Shown piece after piece: positions 25,654-34,590 of a stretch of DNA of 64,000 nucleotides. The translations under genes and the position numbers were made by a program. The notes beneath the pieces are model-generated. The model ran no database searches. It saw only the letters and a program-made list of their open reading frames with translations, and had not been told where the DNA came from. Numbering within the stretch: the stretch's first letter is position 1; every line of letters begins with the position of its first letter. Location of the stretch: the NCBI RefSeq assembly GCF_913566895.1, contig NZ_CAJYCN010000001.1, positions 186,001-250,000 on the forward strand, read 5' to 3'. Origin of the DNA: Listeria ilorinensis. Lineage in GTDB: Bacteria; Bacillota; Bacilli; Lactobacillales; Listeriaceae.

Positions 25654-28542
25654 TTGCATTCCATAAAAAAGGGTGCTTCTCAAGGACTGAAAATCCTACT
25701 TATTTTATCATTTTTAACCATTCTTATTCCGCATTTCAGCAAAGCGGCAGAAGATGCATCATTAAATGCTCTCCCTCCTGATAAAACCTACCAAGAAATT
25801 TTTCCAGATAACACTTTTCGCGAAGCTGTTCTTGGACAGCTCCACTATGGCGGAAAGGAGGCCACCAGCGGATCAATCGTTACTGCCACTGATTTAGCAG
25901 CAGTTACAAAGATTAAAATAGAGGAGAAACCTCTTACTTCCATCGAAGGCGTTCAGTATTTAACAGGCTTGCAATACCTCATTATTCATCGCACCAATCT
26001 CTCAGATATCTCACCTCTTAGCAAATTCACACCTAAAAACACATTCATCGATCTTGACGAGAATAAGATTTTCGATATTAAGCCGATTAAACCACATGCC
26101 AATCTCTATACACAAGGAGCGAATCGGTTCCTTCTCCAAAATCAGTTCACAAAGCAGACAATCACTATCCCTTCCGGTACCACCAGCTATGATTTTAAAC
26201 TTCCTGAAGGCTTTACACAGATAGCTATGACAGTAAATGGCTCCTCACCGTCTCAAATTGGCAGGACTTTAGTCTCCGATCCCACCACTTATCGAATAGA
26301 CTTATCAGAAAAACCTTCAAAAGTCACATTTTGGCTCGTAAGTGGCTATCCAGATGATCAAAGTACAACGGTCAAATATACCGGAACTGTCACATTAAAA
26401 TTCCAATATTCCTCCGCATGGGCCCCTTCTGCTGATGCTGGTATGACCTATCGGACAAAAACCACACTAAATGCCGAACAATTCTTAAAGGATGTCCATG
26501 CAGAAAGCATTTTCGGCCTCATCACAGAAGTTGATTTTTCTCAAGTCAATGTCAATACACCTGGAGATTATCCCGTTACGATCGAATATAAGCGACCGAT
26601 TTTAAAAACAGTCGTCCACTCGGTAAAACGGCATATAAAAATCGTCGAACCGATCACTCTTACCGGTTGGGATGGCCGTCTTTCCCCAGGGAACTGGAAT
26701 TTGGCTCCCCACATTAAACGTTATGACCTTTTTGCTGATAGTTACCACCAAAAGCTGATTGTGCTTGATGCTGTTACACCCGAACTGGATCCTGGTTCGC
26801 CTGATCCGTATATTCATACATATGCAGCAAACCAAGATTTTTATAAGTTCATCCATTATCGTGGGGACTCCCTTATTAAGTCTGTTACACTAAAAGGTGG
26901 AGACCAAACTGCTGCTTCTCTTCCGTTAATTGCCGGATGGGAATATAGGCTTGATGATGAATATGAGATCCACGCCTTGGAAAGCGGTCGAATCACACAG
27001 ACACCGGTTACCACAATGAAAAATAAACCGCCGAATCCAACTGCCGAAAATATAGTTGGCCCCAGCTCACTTATACGTAACAATGGCAGCGAAGGCTGTC
27101 TTCGCATCAAATTTGATAATGATGGATTAGTTTATGTAGACAATATTACACCCACACTGCTCATTCAAAATAATGATTTACAATTAGAATATAAGGACAC
27201 TATTTCATTTGATCGTTTAAAAGAGCTAATCGGACTAACTTGCAGAGACAATATGGATCATATTCCTAATAGTGGCGACAGTGTAAAACTTACGACTGAT
27301 TACGATCCCGATTTGACAAGTAATAAAACTGGCGAAGCAAATATTTACATTACAGCAGCTGATGCACAGGGAAATCAAACCTCACAATCTGTCCATCTGC
27401 GGACAAAAGTGACGTTGCCAACTGCTCAAGCCGCCCCGAAAAGCTATCCACTTGGCACAGACAGCAAGGATATCCGGTCCGAAGATCTGGTCACCAATCT
27501 CCATTCAACAGTTCCATTCGTCCAATCTGTCACAGCCAAAAGTTTTCCAGCGGAGCACCCGATTGATACTTCTCTGATCGGAACTGCTCCTACAACTGTC
27601 ACAATCCAAGATGATCGCGGAGTAGAGGCAAACATCCCCACTTCTATCCAAGTCAAGTATGGAAACAGTCTCGCCTTCCAAGCAGACTCACTAAATGATG
27701 TTGCTCGAACTGGCGCCGTTCTCACCCTGCACGATAAAAAAGGGAAACCCTCCATTACGGTCTCACCAGCTGATAATGACGGCTCGAAACCTTTCAGCAA
27801 CCAAGCTCCTGAAACCTCTTACCTATCCTACAAATTTTACCATCCTACTGAGCATCAGGTAATTGACAGCTCGAAAAAATTCGCCGATGTGGCTGTGCAA
27901 AATAAACAGAACACCCGCGATCTTCAAACTGCTTTTCAAACAAGTAAAATCCCAGATGAATTGGCTTATGGCGACATCATTGAAATCCACTACAATCGTC
28001 AGGCACCTATCGATCACTATACAAATTCAGTTAAAGCGACAGATGAACACACAGGATCTGAACCATTTTACTATCGTGTAACAGCTGACGGATTTAAACG
28101 TCTGACACAAGACGAAGCAATCGGCGTTCTAAAATTTGACCCCGACCAGACAACAGCTAGTATAGACTTTAAAGATACCCCCGTTGCTTCGGGCAAAAAA
28201 ATTATCCAGCGCAAAACGGACAATTTCAAGATTGGTATCACTGATACACGAAGTACAAAAGGTTGGAAACTGAAAGCTGCTTTGATTCAGCCATTTACAA
28301 ATGCTTCAGGTGATCAACTTTTATCCAGCAAACTGATTTTTAAAGATAAAAATTCACAAAAAGTTTTATCTAAGCAGAGCGTTGAAATTGCTTCACTTAC
28401 TCCTACCACCGATCCGGCAGCTAGCACCACGCTTCTTCAGTATGATAAGGAGGATGGACCGCTTTTTCAGCTAGATACCTCGATACTTAGACCTGATAAA
28501 TACGTTGCTACCATTCAGTGGACACTTGAAACAGCACCTTAA
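25654..28542 (+). CDS. internalin-like surface protein with C-terminal WxL domain
   Basis: About 962 aa. The frame is open back into gshF, but AAAGGAG lies 9 nt before a TTG giving (M)HSIKKGASQ and a good signal peptide (core KILLILSFLTILIP, cleavage near AKA-AE), so I start there. Residues about 80-150 hold two leucine-rich repeats (LTSIEGVQYLTGLQYLIIHRTNLSDISPL read as internalin-type). Several beta-sandwich modules follow. The last 120 residues have WKL (GWKLKAAL) and WTL (IQWTLE), the paired WxL motifs that bind peptidoglycan non-covalently. There is no LPXTG. It is probably a surface adhesin-type protein. Confidence 0.82.
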   Translation: MHSIKKGASQGLKILLILSFLTILIPHFSKAAEDASLNALPPDKTYQEIFPDNTFREAVLGQLHYGGKEATSGSIVTATDLAAVTKIKIEEKPLTSIEGVQYLTGLQYLIIHRTNLSDISPLSKFTPKNTFIDLDENKIFDIKPIKPHANLYTQGANRFLLQNQFTKQTITIPSGTTSYDFKLPEGFTQIAMTVNGSSPSQIGRTLVSDPTTYRIDLSEKPSKVTFWLVSGYPDDQSTTVKYTGTVTLKFQYSSAWAPSADAGMTYRTKTTLNAEQFLKDVHAESIFGLITEVDFSQVNVNTPGDYPVTIEYKRPILKTVVHSVKRHIKIVEPITLTGWDGRLSPGNWNLAPHIKRYDLFADSYHQKLIVLDAVTPELDPGSPDPYIHTYAANQDFYKFIHYRGDSLIKSVTLKGGDQTAASLPLIAGWEYRLDDEYEIHALESGRITQTPVTTMKNKPPNPTAENIVGPSSLIRNNGSEGCLRIKFDNDGLVYVDNITPTLLIQNNDLQLEYKDTISFDRLKELIGLTCRDNMDHIPNSGDSVKLTTDYDPDLTSNKTGEANIYITAADAQGNQTSQSVHLRTKVTLPTAQAAPKSYPLGTDSKDIRSEDLVTNLHSTVPFVQSVTAKSFPAEHPIDTSLIGTAPTTVTIQDDRGVEANIPTSIQVKYGNSLAFQADSLNDVARTGAVLTLHDKKGKPSITVSPADNDGSKPFSNQAPETSYLSYKFYHPTEHQVIDSSKKFADVAVQNKQNTRDLQTAFQTSKIPDELAYGDIIEIHYNRQAPIDHYTNSVKATDEHTGSEPFYYRVTADGFKRLTQDEAIGVLKFDPDQTTASIDFKDTPVASGKKIIQRKTDNFKIGITDTRSTKGWKLKAALIQPFTNASGDQLLSSKLIFKDKNSQKVLSKQSVEIASLTPTTDPAASTTLLQYDKEDGPLFQLDTSILRPDKYVATIQWTLETAP

Positions 28543-28550
28543 ATAAAAAT

Positions 28551-28613
28551 AAGAGAATCAAAAACCAAGCAGTCTACCATTCTAAAATGGATCTGCCCGT
28601 TTTTGATTCTCTT
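28551..28613 (+). terminator. terminator of the WxL protein gene
   Basis: A 15-bp outer stem (AAGAGAATCAAAAAC and complement) encloses further pairings (GCAG/CTGC and CCATT/AATGG), followed by TT. It starts 8 bp after the stop codon and is nearly symmetric, so it may also serve minus-strand transcripts. Confidence 0.75.
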
Positions 28614-28697
28614 TTACATTTAAAAATTATTATGATCCAGAAAAAGTGACACATCTATCCTACCTTTTCTTGGTCAGAGGTCAATTTACGATTTTCA

Positions 28698-29798
28698 TCA
28701 GACATTAAAGCGGAAGTGTACTACGTCACCATCTTGCATCAAGTATTCTTTTCCTTCAAGACGAACCTTCCCTGCTTCTTTGGCAGCCTGTTCCGAACCA
28801 TATTCGACCAAGGCATCATACGCGACCACTTCTGCACGGATAAAGCCACGTTCAAAGTCTGTATGAATAATACCCGCACATTCTGGCGCTTTCATGCCTT
28901 TACGGAACGTCCAAGCTCGAACTTCTTGCACACCTGCCGTAAAGTAAGTAGCCAGACCAAGTAACGAGTAGGCCGAGCGAATCAGCTTATCAAGCCCAGA
29001 TTCTTCAATTCCCAGGGCTTCAAGAAATTCCACCTTGTCCTCATCTTCCAGTTCAGCAATTTCTTCTTCAGCACGCGCACAAACGACAATCACATCTGAA
29101 CCTTCACTGGCAGCAAGTTCGCGAACCTGTTGCACATAAGCATTGCCATCTGGATCTGCTACATCTTCTTCACTGACATTCGCCACATATAGAACCGGTT
29201 TTTTTGTTAGAAGAAACAGATTGCGAACGATTTTTTCTTCTTCCTCATTGAATTCCACTGAACGAGCTGGTTTATCGTCCTCAAAAGCCGCTTTCAACTT
29301 GGTCAACACGTTGAATTCAGCGACCGCGTCTTTATCTTTTTGCTTAGAGAGCTTTTCAACACGGCCAATACGCTTATCGACCGTTTCCAAGTCAGCTAGA
29401 ATCAGCTCCAAGTTAATGGTTGCAATATCATCAAGCGGATCAACGCGACCTTCCACGTGCGTGATATTTTCATCTTCAAAACAGCGTGTCACATGGCAAA
29501 TCGCGTCAACTTGGCGAATATGCGAAAGGAATTTGTTACCAAGCCCTTCCCCTTTGCTTGCGCCTTTCACGATGCCCGCAATATCCGTAAATTCAAAAGT
29601 CGTCGGAACCGTTTTTTTCGGTTCAACCAGTTCCGTCAATTTATTCAAGCGATAATCCGGCACCTCCACGACGCCCACATTGGGATCGATCGTTGCAAAC
29701 GGATAGTTCGCCGCCTCTGCACCGGCCTTAGTAATTGCATTAAAAAGCGTCGATTTCCCAACATTCGGAAGCCCGACAATACCTGCTGTAAGTGCCAT
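28698..29798 (-). CDS. ychF: ribosome-binding Obg-family ATPase/GTPase YchF
   Basis: A 366-aa OLA1/YchF protein. G1 GLPNVGKST (9-17), G3 DIAGIVKGASKGEGLG (70 onward) and a C-terminal TGS-like domain (about 280-366, ending YLMQDGDVVHFRFNV) are complete. The N-terminal MALTAGIVG is the conserved start. It binds ribosomes and influences stress responses. It is transcribed alone, in its usual Listeria position near the beta-glucosidase/PTS genes. Confidence 0.96.
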   Translation of the reverse strand: MALTAGIVGLPNVGKSTLFNAITKAGAEAANYPFATIDPNVGVVEVPDYRLNKLTELVEPKKTVPTTFEFTDIAGIVKGASKGEGLGNKFLSHIRQVDAICHVTRCFEDENITHVEGRVDPLDDIATINLELILADLETVDKRIGRVEKLSKQKDKDAVAEFNVLTKLKAAFEDDKPARSVEFNEEEEKIVRNLFLLTKKPVLYVANVSEEDVADPDGNAYVQQVRELAASEGSDVIVVCARAEEEIAELEDEDKVEFLEALGIEESGLDKLIRSAYSLLGLATYFTAGVQEVRAWTFRKGMKAPECAGIIHTDFERGFIRAEVVAYDALVEYGSEQAAKEAGKVRLEGKEYLMQDGDVVHFRFNV

Positions 29799-30088
29799 TT
29801 CTCAAATTGCTCCTTTTCAAATTGATAACGTTCAAAAAACAAGCCAAATCGACTTGTTTTCACTATGGTTTATTATAAAGGTTTTTTTGGAAAAAGACCA
29901 GCTTGTGTTTTGGATGAGTGCTCCATCTATTTTTTATATTAAAATTATGATTTTATATAAAGTGATCATAAATCAAAAAATTTCTTATAAAAACTATTTT
30001 ATAAAATGAATTCACAAAAAGTTAACAATTTCCCATCTTATATTATGTTAAAATTAACTGAAAAATAAACAAAGGGAGATGAGATGTT

Positions 30089-30571
30089 ATGAATTTACTA
30101 GGAGATTCATCACAAAAAATTGACACACGAGAGATAGCTATTAAGGAGAATATCATTGCATTCGCTGATCATTCTATTCAAATAAGCAATATTTCTCAAT
30201 TAACTGCAGGAATGCCACCAAATAAGATGCCTTTTAAAGCCATTATTTTAGCCGTGATTTGCTTGTTGGCTCAAAGTCTTATTGGACCGCTCGGAACAAT
30301 TGGACTGCTATGCTGCTTAGGATATATCGGCTATATTGTTTGGGAAAATTTGAATAAAGGCGCTTATATATCTTTAAGATTAAATTCTGGATTTACATTT
30401 AATATTGTTTGCAAAGATGAAGCGTTTGCCAATAATATCAGACATGTTATCGAAACCTGTATCAATCATGCAGGCACCTATGCCATCAATATGGATCAAT
30501 GCATTATCCAAGCTGATACACTTATCAATGGAGATGGAAATGAGGTATCTTTAAGTCATGAAAATATCTAA
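30089..30571 (+). CDS. unknown membrane protein, DUF6232-like, gene 1 of a pair
   Basis: A 160-aa protein. An N-terminal cytoplasmic segment (1-45) precedes a hydrophobic hairpin of two helices (about 50-85). A C-terminal soluble part then has a PH-like beta pattern (AYISLRLNSGFTFNIVC) and ends in QADTLINGDGNEVSL. This resembles the DUF6232 class of small membrane proteins, but I am not sure. It overlaps the next gene by 14 bp. The stretch is AT-rich compared with its neighbours, suggesting transfer. An SD AAAGGGAG lies before ATG and a TTAACA...TATGTT promoter upstream is possible. Confidence 0.6.
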   Translation: MNLLGDSSQKIDTREIAIKENIIAFADHSIQISNISQLTAGMPPNKMPFKAIILAVICLLAQSLIGPLGTIGLLCCLGYIGYIVWENLNKGAYISLRLNSGFTFNIVCKDEAFANNIRHVIETCINHAGTYAINMDQCIIQADTLINGDGNEVSLSHENI

Positions 30572-30869
30572 TAGTTTTGTCAATGCAACAAATATTATCA
30601 ATGGAAATCATAATAAAGTTACTGTTTTATCTAATCCTAAAGCCATAGATTGGGAACAGTTGACTAAAGAAATCAATCAGCATTTAAATGTACTCCCCCA
30701 AGATTCAAGAGAACATACAGCCTGTCTTGATTTATACTTTGTTGCTTCAAAGAGAGACGAAAAACTATTCAAAAATAAGCTTAAAAAATATGCTTCTCTC
30801 CTGACTACAAATATTCTTTCAGGTACAACTAGCGGTATTTTAGTAAAAATGCTTTCCGACTATATGTAA
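30558..30869 (+). CDS. unknown soluble protein, gene 2 of a pair
   Basis: A 103-aa protein beginning in a 14-bp overlap with the previous gene. The N-terminus has NATNIINGNHNKVTVL, a beta-strand repeat of the NG(D/N)xNxV type also found at the C-terminus of its partner. The rest (35-103) is predicted helical and amphipathic, with KLKKYASLLTTNILSGTTSGILVKMLSDY resembling a small effector or membrane-active helix. I do not recognise the family. The overlap and shared motif suggest that the two products interact. Confidence 0.55.
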   Translation: MKISNSFVNATNIINGNHNKVTVLSNPKAIDWEQLTKEINQHLNVLPQDSREHTACLDLYFVASKRDEKLFKNKLKKYASLLTTNILSGTTSGILVKMLSDYM

Positions 30870-30884
30870 GAATCCATACTATTT

Positions 30885-30931
30885 AAAAAAGCAGAAATCA
30901 TGCCCTAACTAACTGGGTTGATTTCTGCTTA
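30885..30931 (-). terminator. bidirectional terminator between the unknown pair and the SUFU gene
   Basis: Stem AGCAGAAATCA/TGATTTCTGCT with T6 on the minus side and a weaker T run on the plus side, between convergent genes. Confidence 0.85.
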
Positions 30932-30935
30932 TTCT

Positions 30936-31595
30936 TCATAAATAATCCTTCGTCCGTGCCATATCCGTTACTAAATCCGGATAATCTTCACGCAAATTCT
31001 CCACTAGCTGATGAATTAGCGACGGGTCGCGTTTTACTTCCTGAAATTCCGTTTCGGTCACACCTACCAACTGAATAAATTCAACTTTCCCATAGAGTGT
31101 ATCACGCGCAGCGATTTCTGTATCTGGTACTGTGACTAGAGCTGTGATTCTAGACTCTTCACCGATGTGGATGGATTCGCCATTGCCTCCGATAAACTGA
31201 TACGCTTCCAGATATCGCTTCGACTCGTTGGTATATCGTGCCAAATTGGAGAGCATGTCCACCGCCCACATGCATTCTTCTGCTGATTTGACAGGTAGTT
31301 TGATCGTCATTTCATAGCCCCAGAAACTATGCTCGCCTCCAAGTGAATCTTCATTCGTGTAGAGCTCCGTCAAACCATATGTGACAAGATGCTTGTAGCC
31401 CTTCTCCGAGCTGAAAATACTATAGCCATCCAAATACTGGTCTCCGCCAAACATAGCCCGACTGGTCATTACTGTGCCATAATGCGCCGGCTCCTGATCC
31501 TCATATACTGCTGCAAAAGCCGCATCGATCTCATCCCAGCCTGGCGCCCAGCTTTCGTCTTCTGCTGCTTTCATCTTGAATGTTTCCAGATCCAT
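30936..31595 (-). CDS. suppressor-of-fused (SUFU) domain protein
   Basis: A 219-aa cytosolic protein with the SUFU-domain pattern: WDEIDAAFAAVYEDQEPAHYGT at the start, LDGYSIF, HLVTYGLTELY (43-76 region), then WGYEMTIKLP and a C-terminal VEFIQLVGVTE block. Bacterial SUFU proteins are often in toxin-immunity or conflict settings, but their biochemical role is unknown. It lies 29 bp after the PTS IIA gene and ends that operon. GGAGG is 7 nt before ATG. Confidence 0.78.
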   Translation of the reverse strand: MDLETFKMKAAEDESWAPGWDEIDAAFAAVYEDQEPAHYGTVMTSRAMFGGDQYLDGYSIFSSEKGYKHLVTYGLTELYTNEDSLGGEHSFWGYEMTIKLPVKSAEECMWAVDMLSNLARYTNESKRYLEAYQFIGGNGESIHIGEESRITALVTVPDTEIAARDTLYGKVEFIQLVGVTETEFQEVKRDPSLIHQLVENLREDYPDLVTDMARTKDYL

Positions 31596-31624
31596 ATGAT
31601 CGCCTCCTTGCCGCTAGTATATCA

Positions 31625-31933
31625 CTACTTCATTTCTTTCCAAAGCGCAATCATTTCATACGCTACGTCACGTAGCGAGTATGTCGTCATAAATTGATCC
31701 TCAGCATGCATGAAGAGCAGTGAAAACGGCACCTGATCGCCGTCCGCCTCTTGCTGGATCAACTTCACATGTTCTTTATGACCGTCACTTAAAAATGCAT
31801 TCGCCTCATCAATTTTCTGATAGGCTTCCGTGAATTTTCGTTGTCTTGCCAATTGCATCGCCTCAATAATGCTGCTTCTGGCTGCTCCGACTGCGCTTAT
31901 TATTTGAAAAGAAGCTAATTCTAAACCTTCCAA
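31625..31933 (-). CDS. PTS lactose/cellobiose-type EIIA
   Basis: A 102-aa all-helical EIIA. The phosphorylated histidine is His76 in LLFMHAEDQFM, with the partner Asp nearby (HAED). It passes phosphate from HPr to the EIIB encoded in the same operon. The start codon is TTG: the frame has no ATG and GGAG is 11 nt upstream. It is 15 bp downstream of the glycosidase gene. Confidence 0.92.
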   Translation of the reverse strand: MEGLELASFQIISAVGAARSSIIEAMQLARQRKFTEAYQKIDEANAFLSDGHKEHVKLIQQEADGDQVPFSLLFMHAEDQFMTTYSLRDVAYEMIALWKEMK

Positions 31934-31948
31934 AATCCATTCATCTCC

Positions 31949-34219
31949 TTACTTTACGTGAAATTGGGTCCTAAGCTTCGTTTCCGAATCCCCGCCTGCA
32001 TAAAGCTGGAAAGTCCCCGCTTCGATTTCATGACACCGCCTGATCGACCAGATCTCCAAATCTCTTGCTGACAGTGTCAATGTGATGGTTCTTTCTTCAT
32101 GTGGCGCTAGTTTGATTTTTCTAAAGCCTTTCAATTCCCGCTTCCGTCGCGTGATGCTCGCTTCCTGATCGAACAGGTAAAGCTGAACAACCTCTTCCCC
32201 TGCTACATTCGACCGGTTTTGCAGCGTGACAGTCACCTTGACTGTCTCTTCACCAGCCATAAGTGCTGCTAACCTATAGGTTTCTTGATCAGTCGCGACA
32301 TCAACATAGTGAAAATCACTGTAGCTCAAACCATAGCCAAATGGATAGAGCGGCTTGCCTGGGCTGTCAAAGTAATCTTCTTTATATTCGACCGCTTTTT
32401 GGTTGTAATAAACAGGCAGCTGCCCGCTCGACCGTGGGATACTTACTGGCAGTTTGCCGGATGGATTATACTGCCCGAAAAGCACTTCCGCCACGGCCTG
32501 TCCGCCAACAGCACCTGGATACCATGCCGTCAAAAGAGCATCTGCTGATTCGCTTAATTCCGGCACAGCAAGCGGGCGGCCTTGGATAAGCACCACGATA
32601 AGGGGACGTCCTGTGGCACGCACTGCTTCATAGAGCGTACGCTGGGCAGGTGGTAGCCGCAAATCCGCCACATCGACATTCTCACCTGAATCCATATTGG
32701 GACCCTTGGAACTGACCGCTCCATTTTTCAGGAAATCCATATCAAAATTACGAGCACTTGAACCGCCTAAGACCAGCACGACTGCATCGGCATCTTGAGC
32801 CAGTGTTGCTGCTCGGTCCAGACCTCCACTGATCGCTTCTCGCACGTCTGATCCCTGCTCATAATGGACTGCTAGACCAGCCGGAGCCAGTTTGCGGATG
32901 CCATCAAGCACGCTCAGGCCGCCAGCTGCTGCATCTTGAGGTGCCGTATAGTCGCCAAGTTGGTTATACAGCGCGTCCGCATTCGGACCAATGACGGCCA
33001 AATTTTTTATATCTGCGCAAAGTGGCAAGGTTTTGTCACGGTTTTCAAGCAGACAAATACCTTCTCGAGCTGCCTGCAGATTCACTTCCCGCCAAGCAGG
33101 ATCAGGTACGGGAACGATCTCCTCTATATAAGGAGATTCAAACAGTCCCAGCTCGAATTTCAGCGTCAGCACCCGTCGAACCGCTTGATCGATCATACTT
33201 TCAGCCACGATACCAGCTTTAACAGCCTCCTCAAGTACCGGATAGATTTCATCCCAAAGACTCAAATCGACTCCCGCTTCTACTGCGAGACCCGCTGCCG
33301 CACGTGCATCTCCAGTCAGTCCCAGCAGGCGATCCAGCGCACAACCATCCGCCATCACGATGCCAGAAAATTTGAATTCGTCTCGCAAAATATCCGTCAA
33401 CAGCTCGCGATTCGCATGACAAGGCACGCCATCGATCTCATTATAAGCTGCCATTAGACCGCTAGCTCCGGCCGCGATTCCCGCCTGAATGCCTGGCAGA
33501 AAAATCTCCCGTAATTCTCGTTCACCGATCGATACAGGGCCGGAATTATGACCGCCTACCGGTTCACCCTGAGCTGCAAAGTGCTTCAAAATGACCGCCA
33601 TCTTGTCGTGCTGCTCAAAACCCGCTGTAACGGCCTCCGTCAGCCGAGCCGCCAGATACGGGTCCTCACTGAAGCACTCCTCTGATCGTCCCCAACGCGG
33701 ATCTCTCAAAATATCAAGCGCCGAAACCAGCGCCAAGTGGACCCCTTTGTCCGACACTTCCGCCGCCATTGCCTCTGCCACACGCCGCTGTAATTCTGGA
33801 TTGAACGAAGCCCCGCGTGTCAGATTGACTGGATAGCACTCGCTTTCTAATGCCTGATGCCCATGTGGCAATTCTTCAGAAAATAGAACTGGAATCCCCA
33901 GTCGTGTGTTTTCCAGCACATAACGCTGTATCATATTGGCCACTTTGGCACTATTCGCCCGGCTAATCCCCGTCTTGGCATTCATTTTGGACCAAGGATC
34001 CGCACGAAACAGACCGTAGAGTGCTCCGATACCTGCAAAGCGCTCAACTTCCTGATGAAATTTTTCTGTCAAAGTGAACGTATCATCATTCAGCCGCTGA
34101 AAAGTTTCCCACCCGTAAAGTCGCTGGTTCAACTGACCGCATTTTTCCTGCAGTGTCATTCGAGCGAGTAAATCCTCCACACGTTCAGAAACATCCGCTG
34201 TATGATCCAAATAACGCAT
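31949..34219 (-). CDS. glycoside hydrolase family 3 beta-glucosidase
   Basis: A 756-aa GH3 enzyme. The nucleophile Asp is in GIVMADGCALDRL (about residue 290). The second GH3 domain (about 390-560) contains KNLAVIGPNAD, and a C-terminal fibronectin-III-like domain (650-756) carries GEEVVQLYL. There is no signal peptide, so it acts on imported oligosaccharides, probably those phosphorylated or carried by the adjacent PTS. Length is normal for BglX-type enzymes. A hairpin precedes its start and may reduce its expression compared with the PTS genes. Confidence 0.93.
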   Translation of the reverse strand: MRYLDHTADVSERVEDLLARMTLQEKCGQLNQRLYGWETFQRLNDDTFTLTEKFHQEVERFAGIGALYGLFRADPWSKMNAKTGISRANSAKVANMIQRYVLENTRLGIPVLFSEELPHGHQALESECYPVNLTRGASFNPELQRRVAEAMAAEVSDKGVHLALVSALDILRDPRWGRSEECFSEDPYLAARLTEAVTAGFEQHDKMAVILKHFAAQGEPVGGHNSGPVSIGERELREIFLPGIQAGIAAGASGLMAAYNEIDGVPCHANRELLTDILRDEFKFSGIVMADGCALDRLLGLTGDARAAAGLAVEAGVDLSLWDEIYPVLEEAVKAGIVAESMIDQAVRRVLTLKFELGLFESPYIEEIVPVPDPAWREVNLQAAREGICLLENRDKTLPLCADIKNLAVIGPNADALYNQLGDYTAPQDAAAGGLSVLDGIRKLAPAGLAVHYEQGSDVREAISGGLDRAATLAQDADAVVLVLGGSSARNFDMDFLKNGAVSSKGPNMDSGENVDVADLRLPPAQRTLYEAVRATGRPLIVVLIQGRPLAVPELSESADALLTAWYPGAVGGQAVAEVLFGQYNPSGKLPVSIPRSSGQLPVYYNQKAVEYKEDYFDSPGKPLYPFGYGLSYSDFHYVDVATDQETYRLAALMAGEETVKVTVTLQNRSNVAGEEVVQLYLFDQEASITRRKRELKGFRKIKLAPHEERTITLTLSARDLEIWSIRRCHEIEAGTFQLYAGGDSETKLRTQFHVK

Positions 34220-34236
34220 ACTGCTTCCTCTCCTTC

Positions 34237-34290
34237 AAAAAACGGCAGAACCCCGAGCCAAAGTAGAGATTGACTCGGGAGACCGTTTTA
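34237..34290 (-). terminator. intercistronic hairpin between PTS EIIB and beta-glucosidase genes
   Basis: Nested stems (AAAACGG/CCGTTTT and CCGAG/CTCGG) with T6 on the minus side just before the beta-glucosidase gene. Probably partial termination or an mRNA-stability element within the operon. Confidence 0.6.
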
Positions 34291-34590
34291 TTTTAATAAT
34301 GACAAGCCTTGTTCAAGAACTTTCTCACCGTTCATTCGTCCGTAATCCACAATATCGATTACACCGACCGGGATTTTCCCTTGTACGGCTTCACTCACTT
34401 TGTCTTTCATGTAGCTTACTTGCGGTCCGAGCAATATTGCCTCTGCGTTCCGCCAATTTTTTTCAAAGTCCGTTTCAGAAATGGCCCAGATTTCAATTTC
34501 AATACCTTTTTCTTCTGCAACTTTCTGCATCTTCCGTACGAGAACACTTGTCGACATTCCCGCATTACACATCAACATTAATTTTTTCAT
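34288..34590 (-). CDS. PTS cellobiose-type EIIB
   Basis: A 100-aa EIIB of the lactose/cellobiose family with the phosphorylated Cys8 in LMLMCNAGMSTS. GPQVSYMKD follows in the middle. It starts inside the stop codon of the EIIC gene (4-bp overlap), so the two are made in equal amounts. Confidence 0.94.
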   Translation of the reverse strand: MKKLMLMCNAGMSTSVLVRKMQKVAEEKGIEIEIWAISETDFEKNWRNAEAILLGPQVSYMKDKVSEAVQGKIPVGVIDIVDYGRMNGEKVLEQGLSLLK

